This document shows positions 29,059-37,800 of a DNA stretch of 64,000 nt, in pieces. Source of the stretch: an uncultured Dehalococcoidia bacterium (GTDB lineage Bacteria; Chloroflexota; Dehalococcoidia; Lucifugimonadales; UBA1123). Location of the stretch: NCBI GenBank assembly GCA_951812505.1, contig CATOSI010000002.1, positions 496,001 to 560,000 of the forward strand, given 5' to 3'. The notes below the pieces were generated by a model. It was not told the DNA's origin. It ran no database searches and was given only the letters and a program-made list of their open reading frames with translations. Made by a program: the position numbers and the translations under genes. The stretch's first letter is position 1; every line of letters starts with the position of its first letter.

Positions 29059-29143
29059 GGCGAGTTGGCATTCAGAGTTAGCCTGTCCGTCAGCACACAG
29101 TCAGCCTTGTCGGTGAAGGCTCCGGCGGCGCTGTTGTCCGGAT

Positions 29144-30562
29144 TCAGTGTAGCCCGGCTTCGAGCAGGGAGCGGGCGATGGCGGCGGAACCATGTCTGTC
29201 GAGCGCTGCCGGTGCGTGAGTTTCGATGATGTGCTCCAGCGCCTGCCTCGCGCTGTGGGCCGCCGGGACCCCCGGGCTCCGTCCGGCGTCGTATATCCTC
29301 GGGGCGATTTCGGACGCGAGTTTTTTCGCGGCGTCGGACTGCCGGTTCATCCCGCCGGCGAGATAGGCTACGGCGGCGGTTCTCAGGGATCTGAGCGCGC
29401 GGCTGTGTTCGCCGGAGATGCGCATAGATTCGGGCGTGGGTCTGTCTGATCGGAGTGAGGTGATTACGCTCGCTGGGACCGGCGCGTAGGCCTCGTGATA
29501 TCCGGAGGTTCTGCCCCGTCCGCGCGATAGCGCCGAGGCCGAGAGATAGAGAGGACTGTCCTCGATGTTTTCGACCTCCTCGTTCGTCGGCAGGGCGAGA
29601 ATCGGCAGATCCCAGACGTCGGGCCTGGTGAGCAGGCTGTCGATGAGGCCGCGTGAGAATCCGGCGCTGTCGACGGTGAGCGGGGAGCCTGTTCTCTTTG
29701 ACTTCGGAGCCCATGGATCTGTAATTGACCCGCTGATTTCACTGGTTCTTTCTATGCGTGGGGAGGCGGCTGGTCTGGGACATGCGGATATGACGTTCTC
29801 GTCGGCTCTGAGGCGTATTATTCTGGCGACCTCTATGCACAGCGGATGGACGGAGTTGGGCTCAAGTGATTCGCTCTTGTTTCCGTTCCACGGGACGGTC
29901 CACAGAAGGGCTGGATCGCTGGAACTATGGCGTCCGTCGGCCAGTAGTATTCTGGCGTCGCGCTCTATCTGTTCTGAGAGGATGGGAGAGGTGGTGAGGG
30001 CGACGTGGGGTCTGCTGCCGAACCCGCCGCCCATGCGGGCGATTCCGTGGTTGCCCGTTCCCAGAAATCCCCCGTGGGTCTGGATGGATATGAGGGCGTA
30101 TATCCAGGCGTCGGGCGGTGCCGGTCTATCGGTCCTTCTGCGCGGCTCGAACTGCCTGCTGTGAATGGGTATGTCGATGTCGTCGGGGCTTGGGAGGTTC
30201 CTTGTAGGGGTCTGGTCCGTGGGCGGCTGCAGGAAGGCGGGCTGGTCGAGGTCGGGGCTTACGAGAGTCCATGGGGCGTCCGGGTCTTTGGATTCTGAGG
30301 TCAGGTCTCTGAGGAGTTTCTGCCATCGGCCTGGGGACCGCGGCGGAGCAGTCAGCCCGGCGCGCTGGCAGCCGATGACCGCGAGCTGCGCCAGAAATGC
30401 CTTGAGGGGATGTCTCTGGTGTCGTCTGGCTGTGATGAATGAGGCTATTCTTCCCTCTGTGGCCAGGGCGAGGGTCTGCGGCAGGGTGAGAACGCGCTTT
30501 CGTCCGAGCGTGTCCCTGACGGGCAGGACTGGATCTGTGAGCAGGTTGTTGGGATGGTTCAT
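29144..30562 (-). CDS. cas8e: CRISPR type I-E large subunit Cas8e (Cse1)
   Basis: Cas8e recognises the PAM and would recruit Cas3. The protein (about 472 residues) begins NLLTDPVLPVRDTLG, has TLVSPDLDQPAFLQPP, and TGNHGIARMGGGFGSRP, all typical of CasA/Cse1. I use the Met at 30562, as in family members that start close to NLLTDP; the track start 30574 adds four residues. It is intact and separated from cas7e by about 2 kb of plus-strand genes. No cas3 lies upstream. Confidence 0.9.
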   Translation of the reverse strand: MNHPNNLLTDPVLPVRDTLGRKRVLTLPQTLALATEGRIASFITARRHQRHPLKAFLAQLAVIGCQRAGLTAPPRSPGRWQKLLRDLTSESKDPDAPWTLVSPDLDQPAFLQPPTDQTPTRNLPSPDDIDIPIHSRQFEPRRRTDRPAPPDAWIYALISIQTHGGFLGTGNHGIARMGGGFGSRPHVALTTSPILSEQIERDARILLADGRHSSSDPALLWTVPWNGNKSESLEPNSVHPLCIEVARIIRLRADENVISACPRPAASPRIERTSEISGSITDPWAPKSKRTGSPLTVDSAGFSRGLIDSLLTRPDVWDLPILALPTNEEVENIEDSPLYLSASALSRGRGRTSGYHEAYAPVPASVITSLRSDRPTPESMRISGEHSRALRSLRTAAVAYLAGGMNRQSDAAKKLASEIAPRIYDAGRSPGVPAAHSARQALEHIIETHAPAALDRHGSAAIARSLLEAGLH

Positions 30563-30750
30563 TGTAGGTCCCATGGCTTGGCGATAGGGGATTGTCGCAT
30601 AGTTCGGAAATGCTCGGTCTGCGATACCGGAATGCCGGCGGCATCTTCAGGAGAGTGTGTCAGACTGTGTGAGGGCATGTCGTATTCAGGCGGCCCGGAC
30701 TTAGCGCGCGGAATATCCGGGAGAGAAACTGAGGCATCTGGAGGTGTGGA

Positions 30751-31323
30751 ATGAGTGGGAAGGGACGGAATAGCGAATACGATCTTCAGAGTGGTTTTGC
30801 CAGGGGGATGTTCCGTTTCATGCTGGTAATGACGGGGGTTCTGACGGCGCTTACTGCCTGGGATACGATTAGTCTGCTGGTGAATATGTTCTCGGAACAG
30901 TATTCCCTGGGCGAGCTGGGTGAGCATGCTCTCTTCGCTCTTGTGGTAGCTGAGGTATGGTTTATCTCCTGGCTGCTGGTGAGAGAGCACCCTGAGCGCT
31001 CGCGCGCCAATTGGTGGGGTTTCCGGTATGGGTGTCGCGAGGAGAACGGAGTTTCCAGGGTTCTTGATGATGCGGTAGTGAGTAACATTGCCTCTGGAAT
31101 TCTGTTCGTTTGGGTTGGGATGACACTGACGGTATTTCTTCAGACGGTGTTCGGGTTTACGATCTTCGGCATGGACTTTGAGATGACCGTGCTGATTGTG
31201 GTCAAAAGCCTTGGGGTGATGTTGGTTGGAATGATGACTGTCCTGAGTGTTTTGTTCTGGCTCAGGAGGTCGGAGACGGATGGGAACCGTCTGTCCGACT
31301 GCGGATGCGTCTGTGGGACCTGA
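30751..31323 (+). CDS. Membrane protein, unknown
   Basis: The 190-residue protein has about four hydrophobic segments: FMLVMTGVLTALTAW, LFALVVAEVWFISWLL, ASGILFVWVGMTLTVFL and VMLVGMMTVLSVLFW. GGAGGT precedes the ATG. I recognise no family. It is divergent from cas8e. The 290-residue ORF on the opposite strand has an unlikely composition and is treated as a shadow. Confidence 0.6.
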   Translation: MSGKGRNSEYDLQSGFARGMFRFMLVMTGVLTALTAWDTISLLVNMFSEQYSLGELGEHALFALVVAEVWFISWLLVREHPERSRANWWGFRYGCREENGVSRVLDDAVVSNIASGILFVWVGMTLTVFLQTVFGFTIFGMDFEMTVLIVVKSLGVMLVGMMTVLSVLFWLRRSETDGNRLSDCGCVCGT

Positions 31324-31509
31324 GACATCGCTTGGATAGCTGACTATCTTCCAAGAGTTAGTAACTTCAGTAAGAGAGGGTATCTCGTCAGCCGCTCTCG
31401 ATGGCTGTGTGGCGAACGACTTCGCAGTCAAGTCTGTTTTCTGTCGGGCGCGGTATGTTCAGGTGGCATTCGATGAACGGACGCTTTCTGCTGTCGAAGA
31501 AGCCTCTGA

Positions 31510-31821
31510 TCACAGGATGAGAACCGTGTCCTCGTCGTCGATGTATTCGACGATAGCGCCGGAAATGTCTATATTCCTTCTCTGGACCTCGTCTAGCACC
31601 TCTTCCTGCGAGGCTCCAACCACGAGAATCTCTTTCATATCCATGCAGACCCACTGGTTGGGATATATCTTCCGGAGCGCTGGGAACTCGGCCACTACTC
31701 TCATGTTGAGATCGTGAAACTGGTCCATCTCGGCGCGGACCGCGGCTATCCCTCCCCTTTTCCGGAAGGATTCGCGGACTGCGACCATTGCTTGGTCTTT
31801 CTGGTCCTGGGTCAGGGTCAC
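31510..31821 (-). CDS. DUF5678-like small protein
   Basis: The 103-residue protein has YPNQWVCMDMKEILVVGASQ followed by an EVLDEVQRR helix. This resembles DUF5678 (short beta-beta-alpha proteins, often next to retropepsin-like genes). No protease gene is visible beside it. Function is unknown. Confidence 0.6.
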   Translation of the reverse strand: MTLTQDQKDQAMVAVRESFRKRGGIAAVRAEMDQFHDLNMRVVAEFPALRKIYPNQWVCMDMKEILVVGASQEEVLDEVQRRNIDISGAIVEYIDDEDTVLIL

Positions 31822-32053
31822 CTGCTTTCTCCTTCTGTGAGGTGTCTGAATTATATCAGTCGGGCCGTGTCAAGACTAGCGAATGGCGCGGTCACTGGAA
31901 TCAGCCGGTCAAGATGCGGAGAGGGTCTGGTATGTGTAAGGGCCTGAATTCAATCTGGTGAAATGCGGCGCGTCGGTGGTTTATGGGTATGCTCTCTGCG
32001 TTGTGATTATGATTCGGCGCTCTGTCGTCGAAAATTCATGCGGGAGCGTTCGG

Positions 32054-32217
32054 ATGATTGAGGGCAAGCGGCATCTGGCCGCGCTGGCTGTGGCGACGGC
32101 GATTTTGATGGTGGGACTTCTGGCGACTCTCGCGTCGTTTGGTCGAGACGGACCGACGGGGGCGGCGTATGCCCAGTCGTCTGACATCGTTCTTGATAGG
32201 CAGCGAGACTGCGCGAC
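32054..32217 (+). pseudogene. Secreted-protein N-terminus, truncated at a rearrangement junction
   Basis: From ATG 32054 the frame gives a signal-peptide-like start, AALAVATAILMVGLLATLASF, then AAYAQS with a likely AxA cleavage site. At about 32218 homology to the cse2 region begins in a different frame, so the original gene is cut off. The identity of the mature protein is lost. Confidence 0.55.
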
Positions 32218-32840
32218 GATGAGCCACTGGCGGGGGCGTGGGGCGCCGCGGTCTGCGCCGCCGCTCTCATGTCGGCGCGCGGGGTGTCGGCGCACGATCC
32301 GAGGATGGCCCTCGGCCGGGCGCTCTGTGGGGTCGCGGGCGAGGCGGACCTGGGCCTTCTTCTGTCGGCGTCCTCGCCTGCCGAGTTTGAGCGCGTCTTC
32401 GTGCGCATGGCCTCCCTGATGGGCGCGGAGCGGCTCAGGGCGGACTGGGCGGAGATGGCTGCTCTTCTCCATGACAAAAGTGGAACCAGTTCCACTTTTG
32501 TTCCCTCGTCTGCGGGGGCCCGTCTTCCGGCGAAGATCGCGGCGGACTTTCATAGGGCCGCTGTGTACCGGGGGCGGACGGGTCGCTGAGTCTCATGCGA
32601 GGGAGGCTATGGCCTCCACAGTTCTTCGAGCTCTCCGAGGCCGCGAGGAGTTCAGGTCCGCCGCGAGCTGCTGACAGAGGAACTTCTGGAGAGCAGCGCC
32701 GACGGTGAATATCTCTGGTTTCGATGCAGCCCGGCTTCGAGCAGGGAGCGGGCGATGGCGGCGGAACTATGTCTGTCGAGCGCTGCCGGTGCGTGAGTTT
32801 CGATGATGTGCTCCAGTGCCTGCCTCGCGCTGTGGGCCGC
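32218..32840. pseudogene. Deleted second copy of the cse2 / coiled-coil / cas8e segment
   Basis: Bases 32218-32614 match 27636-28039 (3' two-thirds of cse2, plus its downstream edge). Bases 32620-32692 match the start of the coiled-coil gene (28126-28202), with a short deletion. Bases 32728-32840 match the 3' end of cas8e (29148-29272). Order and strands are the same as in the main locus. The intervening parts are deleted, so none of the genes is functional. Confidence 0.88.
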
Positions 32841-33060
32841 CCACCGCTTCTGCCGCGCCAACCGTATGCCATTGGCCATCCTGGCAGGACCGTTCAACGC
32901 AGCTAGGCGCGAGGACTACCCGTTCGTTACGGAAGTTGCAAGCCGGGTGCAGGAGGGCCCTTCATGGACTTCGGCGCCGTCCTACGCAACTGGCACGACC
33001 CGAAGCATACGGCAGGACCGCCCCGGTTCAGAAAGAAGCGCAGGAGTCTGAGCTACTTGC
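32841..33060 (+). pseudogene. TnpB/OrfB-like transposon protein remnant
   Basis: Two frames together read DYPFVTEVASRV and then LRNWHDPKHTAGPPRFRKKRRS. This resembles the segment before the RuvC domain of IS200/IS605 TnpB proteins (helix, then GxPRFKxKR). At least one frameshift and both ends are missing. It abuts the cas8e fragment. Confidence 0.45.
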
Positions 33061-33241
33061 CGTTTCCTTCGGCACGAGCGCGACTCAAAATCCAGTCGTC
33101 AATCTCCGCCTCGATCCAACCGACAGACCGTCCACCAAGTCGGATGGGCTTTGGAAACGAATGCGCCTTTATCAGTCTCCAAAGGGTTGATCGCGATATG
33201 CCCACGCGAGCGAGAACTGCCGGCAGTCGCAATACCTTCAT
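33053..33241 (-). CDS. alpA: AlpA-family transcriptional regulator
   Basis: This 62-residue MerR-like helix-turn-helix protein has LARVGISRSTLWRLIKAHSFPKPIRLGGRSVGW and a WILSRAR end, the AlpA/CP4-57 pattern. GGAGGTG lies 6 nt before the ATG. AlpA proteins control excision genes of phages and satellites. It lies about 540 bp outside the left attachment repeat of the satellite, so it either belongs to another relic or the element once extended further. Confidence 0.85.
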   Translation of the reverse strand: MKVLRLPAVLARVGISRSTLWRLIKAHSFPKPIRLGGRSVGWIEAEIDDWILSRARAEGNGK

Positions 33242-33778
33242 AGGCCACCTCCATGGTCGCGAATCTGGTGTTTAAGAAACCTATAAACACACTCTTCCAC
33301 ATAACGTGTGGCAGTCGCGCTTTGCGTGAGGTGGTCCAGTCAGCGGGAATGGACGCTTTCGCCCAATTAAGCAATTCACGAATTTTTTTCATTGAATGCT
33401 CTTTTTTTGACGACTCCAAACGGCGAAGTTGCTCAAGTCGCCATACTATGCATACATGCTAAGCAATAGTTTTCAAATTCGAGAGGTGTTAAGTTTCGTG
33501 CTCTGCCAGGCCAAAATTTGACCATCTGGTTTCACTGACCTCTCCGCGCGAATTTTTCGTGCCCATCTCTCGGAAAATCAATTGAATTTGTTCTATGCAG
33601 GTGCAACAAACGATTCGGGCAGGCCCTTCACCTTAGGTTATATCGACTACCCCGCGCTGTGGAGACGAGGTCTGTGCTCCCGCGATAGCGCACGCCTGAG
33701 CCTCGAAAATAAAGTGATAAAAGAAGTGATAACTAAGATTACAAACAGCTCTATCGAAGCTAAATTTGGATAATTGTG
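33242..33778. other. AT-rich stretch left of attL
   Basis: No supported gene. A minus-strand ORF from 33392 (starting MKKIRELLNWAK) reads into the alpA region in another frame; it is weakly preceded by AAGAG and may be a leader or nothing. Confidence 0.35.
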
Positions 33779-33792
33779 GTGCCGAAGGTCGG
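33779..33792 (+). repeat. attL core
   Basis: GTGCCGAAGGTCGG, identical to 44334-44347. Flanking sequence differs on both sides. This copy is outside any tRNA, as expected for the distal junction of a tRNA-integrated element. Confidence 0.85.
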
Positions 33793-33841
33793 CAACGCGG
33801 CCCTTCTCAGTAGCTACGAACTCCAGCATTTTAGGAAGAAA

Positions 33842-33866
33842 ACCATCAAAATTCTGTACCATCAAA
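33842..33866 (+). repeat. Integrase arm-type sites, left end
   Basis: Two ACCATCAAA direct repeats about 16 bp apart. The same pair, with similar spacing (14 bp), occurs at 44193-44215 by the right end, which suggests arm binding sites for the integrase. Confidence 0.65.
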
Positions 33867-34019
33867 CGAAGACAGACGCTTACCATACTGTTGACAGTCC
33901 CACGTCAGTATAGCACCTGCTGGATACTGTGGGGGAAATGACCCCAGACCGCTTGACCATTGGTTGCGCTGATTACATAATGGAGATAGTTCGGCTTTAG
34001 ACATTGCTGAGCTCCTTTC

Positions 34020-34066
34020 AAATCCGCTCCGTGTACTTGCCAGTTCGTCCTACGGAGCGGATTTTT
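34020..34066 (+). terminator. Rho-independent terminator
   Basis: AAATCCGCTCCGT pairs perfectly with ACGGAGCGGATTT (13 bp), with a 19-nt loop and TTTTT following. It would insulate the satellite from transcription entering from the left. The A-rich 5' arm may allow action in both directions. Confidence 0.8.
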
Positions 34067-34656
34067 ACTTGTCAAAAAACGAACGTACACGAACTGCATT
34101 GACCGTGATTTGCACAGTCTGATACGTTGAGTTGAGGACGTAGATGAGCTGGCAGGCATCGCGCAACAGCGCACATCCCCATGTCCCACTGAGGGAGATC
34201 CTGGTACGAGCATGGCATGAGGCTTGGGTTGTAGGTGCCGTGTGCTTAATGGGTCCCTTTGCCTATTGCAGTTGTAACGGACGGCGAGTTGAGACTTAGG
34301 TTTGGTTCTCGCTAAGAACGAATAGGATTTCGGGCAGCAGCCTACGCTAACCCTGTTACTGTGGGTATCGGCATAGCAAGACGCGAGATTTGGAAGGACC
34401 GCAGCCGAGGGCTAGTACCAAGTCCACCTGAACCTTCCCAACCCCAATGAGGTACAGATCGGCGGGGGCTGTGATCTATATACGTTATGGTAGGCGATCC
34501 CATGTCCTACGCGCTGCTGTTGGCGGTCGAGGGAAAGATTTCTCTGTGATCGTCACATCAAATAAAATCCGAGGTTTCCAAAGGGGATGCTTGACATAGC
34601 AGCATCAATTTCTACGAAGTGAAAACGGACACGGTGTCCCTTTTGAGGAGGGTCAA

Positions 34657-34842
34657 ATGAATTTGGAATGCCCGACATGTAACGAAGTTCTAACAATTCG
34701 GTCTTTCGAGACAAGTACCGAATATGGGCAGAACTCGGTTGTTATTGTCCTGGAATGCGATTGCAACGGTAGAAGGACGGCCAGAGGTTCGCTTGGTGAG
34801 CCGCTGAAAATTCCAAAGGGGTTCAGACTGGCGGCTGTCTGA
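34657..34842 (+). CDS. Small zinc-binding protein, unknown
   Basis: The 61-residue protein has CPTC near the N-terminus and CDC in LECDCNG, consistent with one zinc site. GAGGAGGG lies 6 nt before the ATG. It is the first gene of the satellite's rightward block and is followed by a terminator. It could be a small regulator, but no family is recognised. Confidence 0.55.
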   Translation: MNLECPTCNEVLTIRSFETSTEYGQNSVVIVLECDCNGRRTARGSLGEPLKIPKGFRLAAV

Positions 34843-34926
34843 ACATAGATCACCGCTCTCGCACCTGGTTCCTATGCGGTGTTGTCATAGACGCATCATA
34901 GAGTTGCCATATGGACATTGCCTTAC

Positions 34927-34959
34927 AAACCCTCTACGCTTCTTGGTAGGGGGTTTTTT
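34927..34959 (+). terminator. Terminator hairpin overlapping a ribosome-binding site
   Basis: AAACCCTCTAC pairs with GTAGGGGGTTT (one wobble), loop GCTTCTTG, followed directly by a run of six T. The next gene's ATG follows at once, and the GGGGG in the 3' arm is its only ribosome-site candidate. Confidence 0.75.
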
Positions 34960-35181
34960 ATGAAATGCATTAGATGTTCGGATAGCATAAGTCCGGGAAT
35001 CTTCTACTATCGAGCGGGTCCGGAGTATGCCGAGCCGCTCTGTATTCCCCATGTCATTCAGACATCGCTGAACGACCTGGCAGACATGGGGAAAGTGTAC
35101 GACGTTAGGGCCGTTATCTCTGGACTGCTTCAGGTGGCCAACGACGACTTGACTGAAACACCGAGAGGTTTTCGGATATGA
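34960..35181 (+). CDS. Small zinc-knuckle protein
   Basis: From ATG 34960 the protein is 73 residues, with CIRC at the start and CIPH later, a possible Cys-Cys-Cys-His zinc site. The track start at 34918 lies in the terminator hairpin and is unlikely. It overlaps the next gene by ATGA, so the two are coupled. Function is unknown. Confidence 0.55.
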   Translation: MKCIRCSDSISPGIFYYRAGPEYAEPLCIPHVIQTSLNDLADMGKVYDVRAVISGLLQVANDDLTETPRGFRI

Positions 35182-35675
35182 CCAGACCAGCCATCGAAAT
35201 CACTGCCAAGATAACTGGCGGCGACAGGGCAAAGGCCGTCCTGGATCGAATCGTTCGGCGGCGCAACAGAGGTGTTGACCGGATTGAAATCGGATACTTC
35301 GAGGACGCCAAGTATCCCGGCGATGGTCGACCAGTTGCTGAGGTCGCGGTCCGACACGAATTCGGCAGCAGGGACACATCGGGCAACGCACGGTTGCCGG
35401 CGCGACCGTTTCTCCGAAACAGCAACTATGCGATTTCGCGTGAACTGCCCGACCGACTCCGCAAGGTCGTCGACCCTGAGACGATGGTACTGACTGAACG
35501 GGATGCTGAGGACCTTGCAGACTGGATGCGCTCTGAGGTTCAGGAAAGCATAGACAAGATTACACCACCACCAGCGTCGGCAACGCTTGCAGAACGGGCA
35601 GGTTCAGGACACAAGGCGTTGCAGGACACAGGCAAATTGCGTGAGTCTGTTGATGCGCGGGTAGTAGGCGGATAG
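35178..35675 (+). CDS. Phage head/neck morphogenesis protein
   Basis: This 165-residue protein has the pattern of phage neck or virion-morphogenesis proteins: RIEIGYFEDAKYPGDGRPVAEVAVRHEFGS, then LPARPFLR. The HEFG..xxxPxRPFLR motif is typical of HK97 gp10-like and Mu gpG-like neck or tail-completion proteins. It overlaps the preceding gene. In a satellite it could serve to join helper tails to its own heads. Confidence 0.75.
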   Translation: MTRPAIEITAKITGGDRAKAVLDRIVRRRNRGVDRIEIGYFEDAKYPGDGRPVAEVAVRHEFGSRDTSGNARLPARPFLRNSNYAISRELPDRLRKVVDPETMVLTERDAEDLADWMRSEVQESIDKITPPPASATLAERAGSGHKALQDTGKLRESVDARVVGG

Positions 35676-35774
35676 GGAACCCTGTTCGGAAATGTTCTAA
35701 ACGGGAGGGGGAACGCGGGAGGGACTTGACCGCTTTCACACAACCCTAGTCCACCGTCCACCGGGAGATAGGTT

Positions 35775-37385
35775 ATGCCGCTATCACCTTCAGCGGAGCG
35801 TTACAGAGGCAAGGCCAGACGCGCCCAGAAGCGCGTTAAGACGCTGGAGGCGCAACTCGCTACCCCAGAGCCTACGCTACCCTCTAAAGGCGATCTGGGG
35901 TCGTTCTTCGCATGGTGTGAGGATGTTCTACGGATACCCACCGGACCCTTGCGTGGCAATCCGTTTGCGATTCAGGACTGGCAGAGGGATTTCATTCAAG
36001 ACGCGCTCGCGCCGGGCGTTCGGGAAGCTGGATTGTCCGTTGCTCGGAAGAATGGGAAATCAGGATTGATTGCCGCGCTGTTGCTCGCGCACCTGGTAGG
36101 GCCATTGCGTAGTCCGCTTTGGCGCGGGGCGGTGGTCAGTCTTACGGGCGGCCTGGCGGCTGAATTGCGACACGCCATAGAACAGACGGCGGCGGCAAGT
36201 GGACTTGACGGCTTGATTAATGTCAAGCGGAGTCCACCACCCGGAAGCATTGAAGGTGTGGGTGGGGCGGTGCTGACCCTGTTGGCGAGTGACAGAGCCA
36301 CAGGACACGCTATCGGCGCGGACCTTGCGGTAATCGACGAAGCGGGATTGTTGGAAGAAAACCGACGCGAGTTGTGGAACGCTGTTTTGTCTAGCATATC
36401 CGGTCGAGACGGGCGGCTTATCTGCATTTCGATACAGGGACGTGGGCCGATGTTTGCCGAGATGCGCGAGCGGCGGGAATCCCTGTCAGTCGTATGGCAT
36501 GAATACGCGGCAGATTCCGACGCTCGGCTTGACGATCCTGAGCAATGGCGCCGGGCTAATCCTGGACTTGGCTCAATCAAGTCTCTGTCGTATATGCGGG
36601 ATGCGGCGGCGCGAGCGATAGCAACCCCAGCGGATGCACCGTCATTTAGAGCCTATGACTTGAATCTTCCCCAAGACCCAAACCGTCAGATGATTTGCTC
36701 TGTTCAGGATTGGCTCGCTTGTGTTCGCTCCGAACTACCAGAGCGAGATGGCAACGTGATACTCGGATTCGACGCTGGATACAGCGCGTCTATGACGTGT
36801 CTTGCCGCTCTCTGGCCGTCGACGGGAAGAATGGAAGTATGGGCGGCTCTCCCATGTGAGCCGGACCTGCTGACACGTTCGCGGGCGGATGGACAGGGGG
36901 ATTCGTATTGCAGGATGCAACGGCGCGGGGAATTGTGGACATATCCCGGACGGGTAACGCCTGTTGCTCAATTCCTGTTGGCTTGTGCGGATGCGCTTGA
37001 AGGAGAGCGAGTCATCTGCATGGGCGCGGATAGGGTAAGGCGAGCCGAGGTTGAGAACGTACTTGCCGAGTGTCGGCTTGGCTGGCCTGTTGAATGGCGT
37101 GGAACAGGTGCGAGCGCGTTTGCCCATGGATCCCATGATGTACGCGCTTTCCAGCGTCTTGTACTGGATAGAAGACTGCACATTGCCGAGTCTCTGGTAA
37201 TGGCGAGCGCGATTGCCGAAAGTGAAATCCGATTCGACAATGCGGGGAATCCCGCGCTGGATAAGTCAAGACACAAGGCGCGGATAGATGCGCTTCAGGC
37301 GTCTGTCATAGCGGCGGGATTGGCTGAGATATGGAACGCGCGGAAGCCTAAGCCGAGCCGCTACCTGGGGATGGTAGAGCCGTGA
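35775..37385 (+). CDS. terL: Terminase large subunit
   Basis: TerL pumps DNA into the prohead. The 536-residue protein has ATPase Walker A VARKNGKSG at about residue 88, Walker B AVIDEAG, and a nuclease core starting LGFDAGYSAS in the C-terminal half. Length is normal. Its stop overlaps the GTG of the HNH gene. No small-terminase gene is recognised, as can occur in satellites that use an HNH protein or another subunit. Confidence 0.93.
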   Translation: MPLSPSAERYRGKARRAQKRVKTLEAQLATPEPTLPSKGDLGSFFAWCEDVLRIPTGPLRGNPFAIQDWQRDFIQDALAPGVREAGLSVARKNGKSGLIAALLLAHLVGPLRSPLWRGAVVSLTGGLAAELRHAIEQTAAASGLDGLINVKRSPPPGSIEGVGGAVLTLLASDRATGHAIGADLAVIDEAGLLEENRRELWNAVLSSISGRDGRLICISIQGRGPMFAEMRERRESLSVVWHEYAADSDARLDDPEQWRRANPGLGSIKSLSYMRDAAARAIATPADAPSFRAYDLNLPQDPNRQMICSVQDWLACVRSELPERDGNVILGFDAGYSASMTCLAALWPSTGRMEVWAALPCEPDLLTRSRADGQGDSYCRMQRRGELWTYPGRVTPVAQFLLACADALEGERVICMGADRVRRAEVENVLAECRLGWPVEWRGTGASAFAHGSHDVRAFQRLVLDRRLHIAESLVMASAIAESEIRFDNAGNPALDKSRHKARIDALQASVIAAGLAEIWNARKPKPSRYLGMVEP

Positions 37386-37645
37386 GAGCATCAAGGGGGA
37401 TAGGCTCGCGTGAATGGTCAAGGATACGGCGGCTCGCGCTGGATAGAGACGAGTACCGTTGCCGTCAATGTTCGGCGGCGTCCCGCCTCGAAGTCCACCA
37501 TGTCAAGCGAGTTGCAGACGGCGGCGGGAACGAATTAGAAAATCTGATTTCACTTTGCCGCTCTTGCCATATCGGTTGCCATAGGAAGAGGTTGCGGCCC
37601 GAGCGACTGCGAGAGTGGCTTAAATTGGTGAATTCACTAACATAG
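37382..37645 (+). CDS. HNH endonuclease
   Basis: The 87-residue HNH protein has YRCRQC, LEVHHVKRVADGGGNELENLISLCRSCH and a C-terminal helix. The HH, N and H residues are present, with two CxxC-type knuckles. HNH proteins next to terL are required for packaging in cos-type phages and are conserved in capsid-forming satellites. It starts with GTG, overlapping the terL stop. Confidence 0.92.
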   Translation: MRASRGIGSREWSRIRRLALDRDEYRCRQCSAASRLEVHHVKRVADGGGNELENLISLCRSCHIGCHRKRLRPERLREWLKLVNSLT

Positions 37646-37800
37646 AGAGTTGGGTAGCTAACTATCTCTGCGGAGGAGGATTCTCCTGTGGTGTCGGAGG
37701 TCTAGGCGGTGGCGGCTGGCTATCCCTTTCAATATCTCCGGGACGAGGTGTCGGTCTGCTTGGTCCGCTTGGCCTGCTTGGCCTACTTGTCATGTATAGA

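Larger units (their letters stand above)
33793..34656. other. Left non-coding region of the satellite
   Basis: Apart from the arm repeats and a strong terminator, I see no supported gene in about 860 bp. Room exists for an origin or small RNAs. A TTGACA near 34591 may be a -35 box for the first gene, but a -10 is not clear. Confidence 0.4.

Noticed and set aside
30559-31431. 290-aa minus-strand ORF
   Set aside because: Composition rich in His, Pro, Ser and Gln, no family pattern; it is antisense to a membrane-protein gene with a good ribosome site.
33905-34213. 102-aa minus-strand ORF at the left of the satellite
   Set aside because: It spans the strong terminator hairpin and has no ribosome site or motif.
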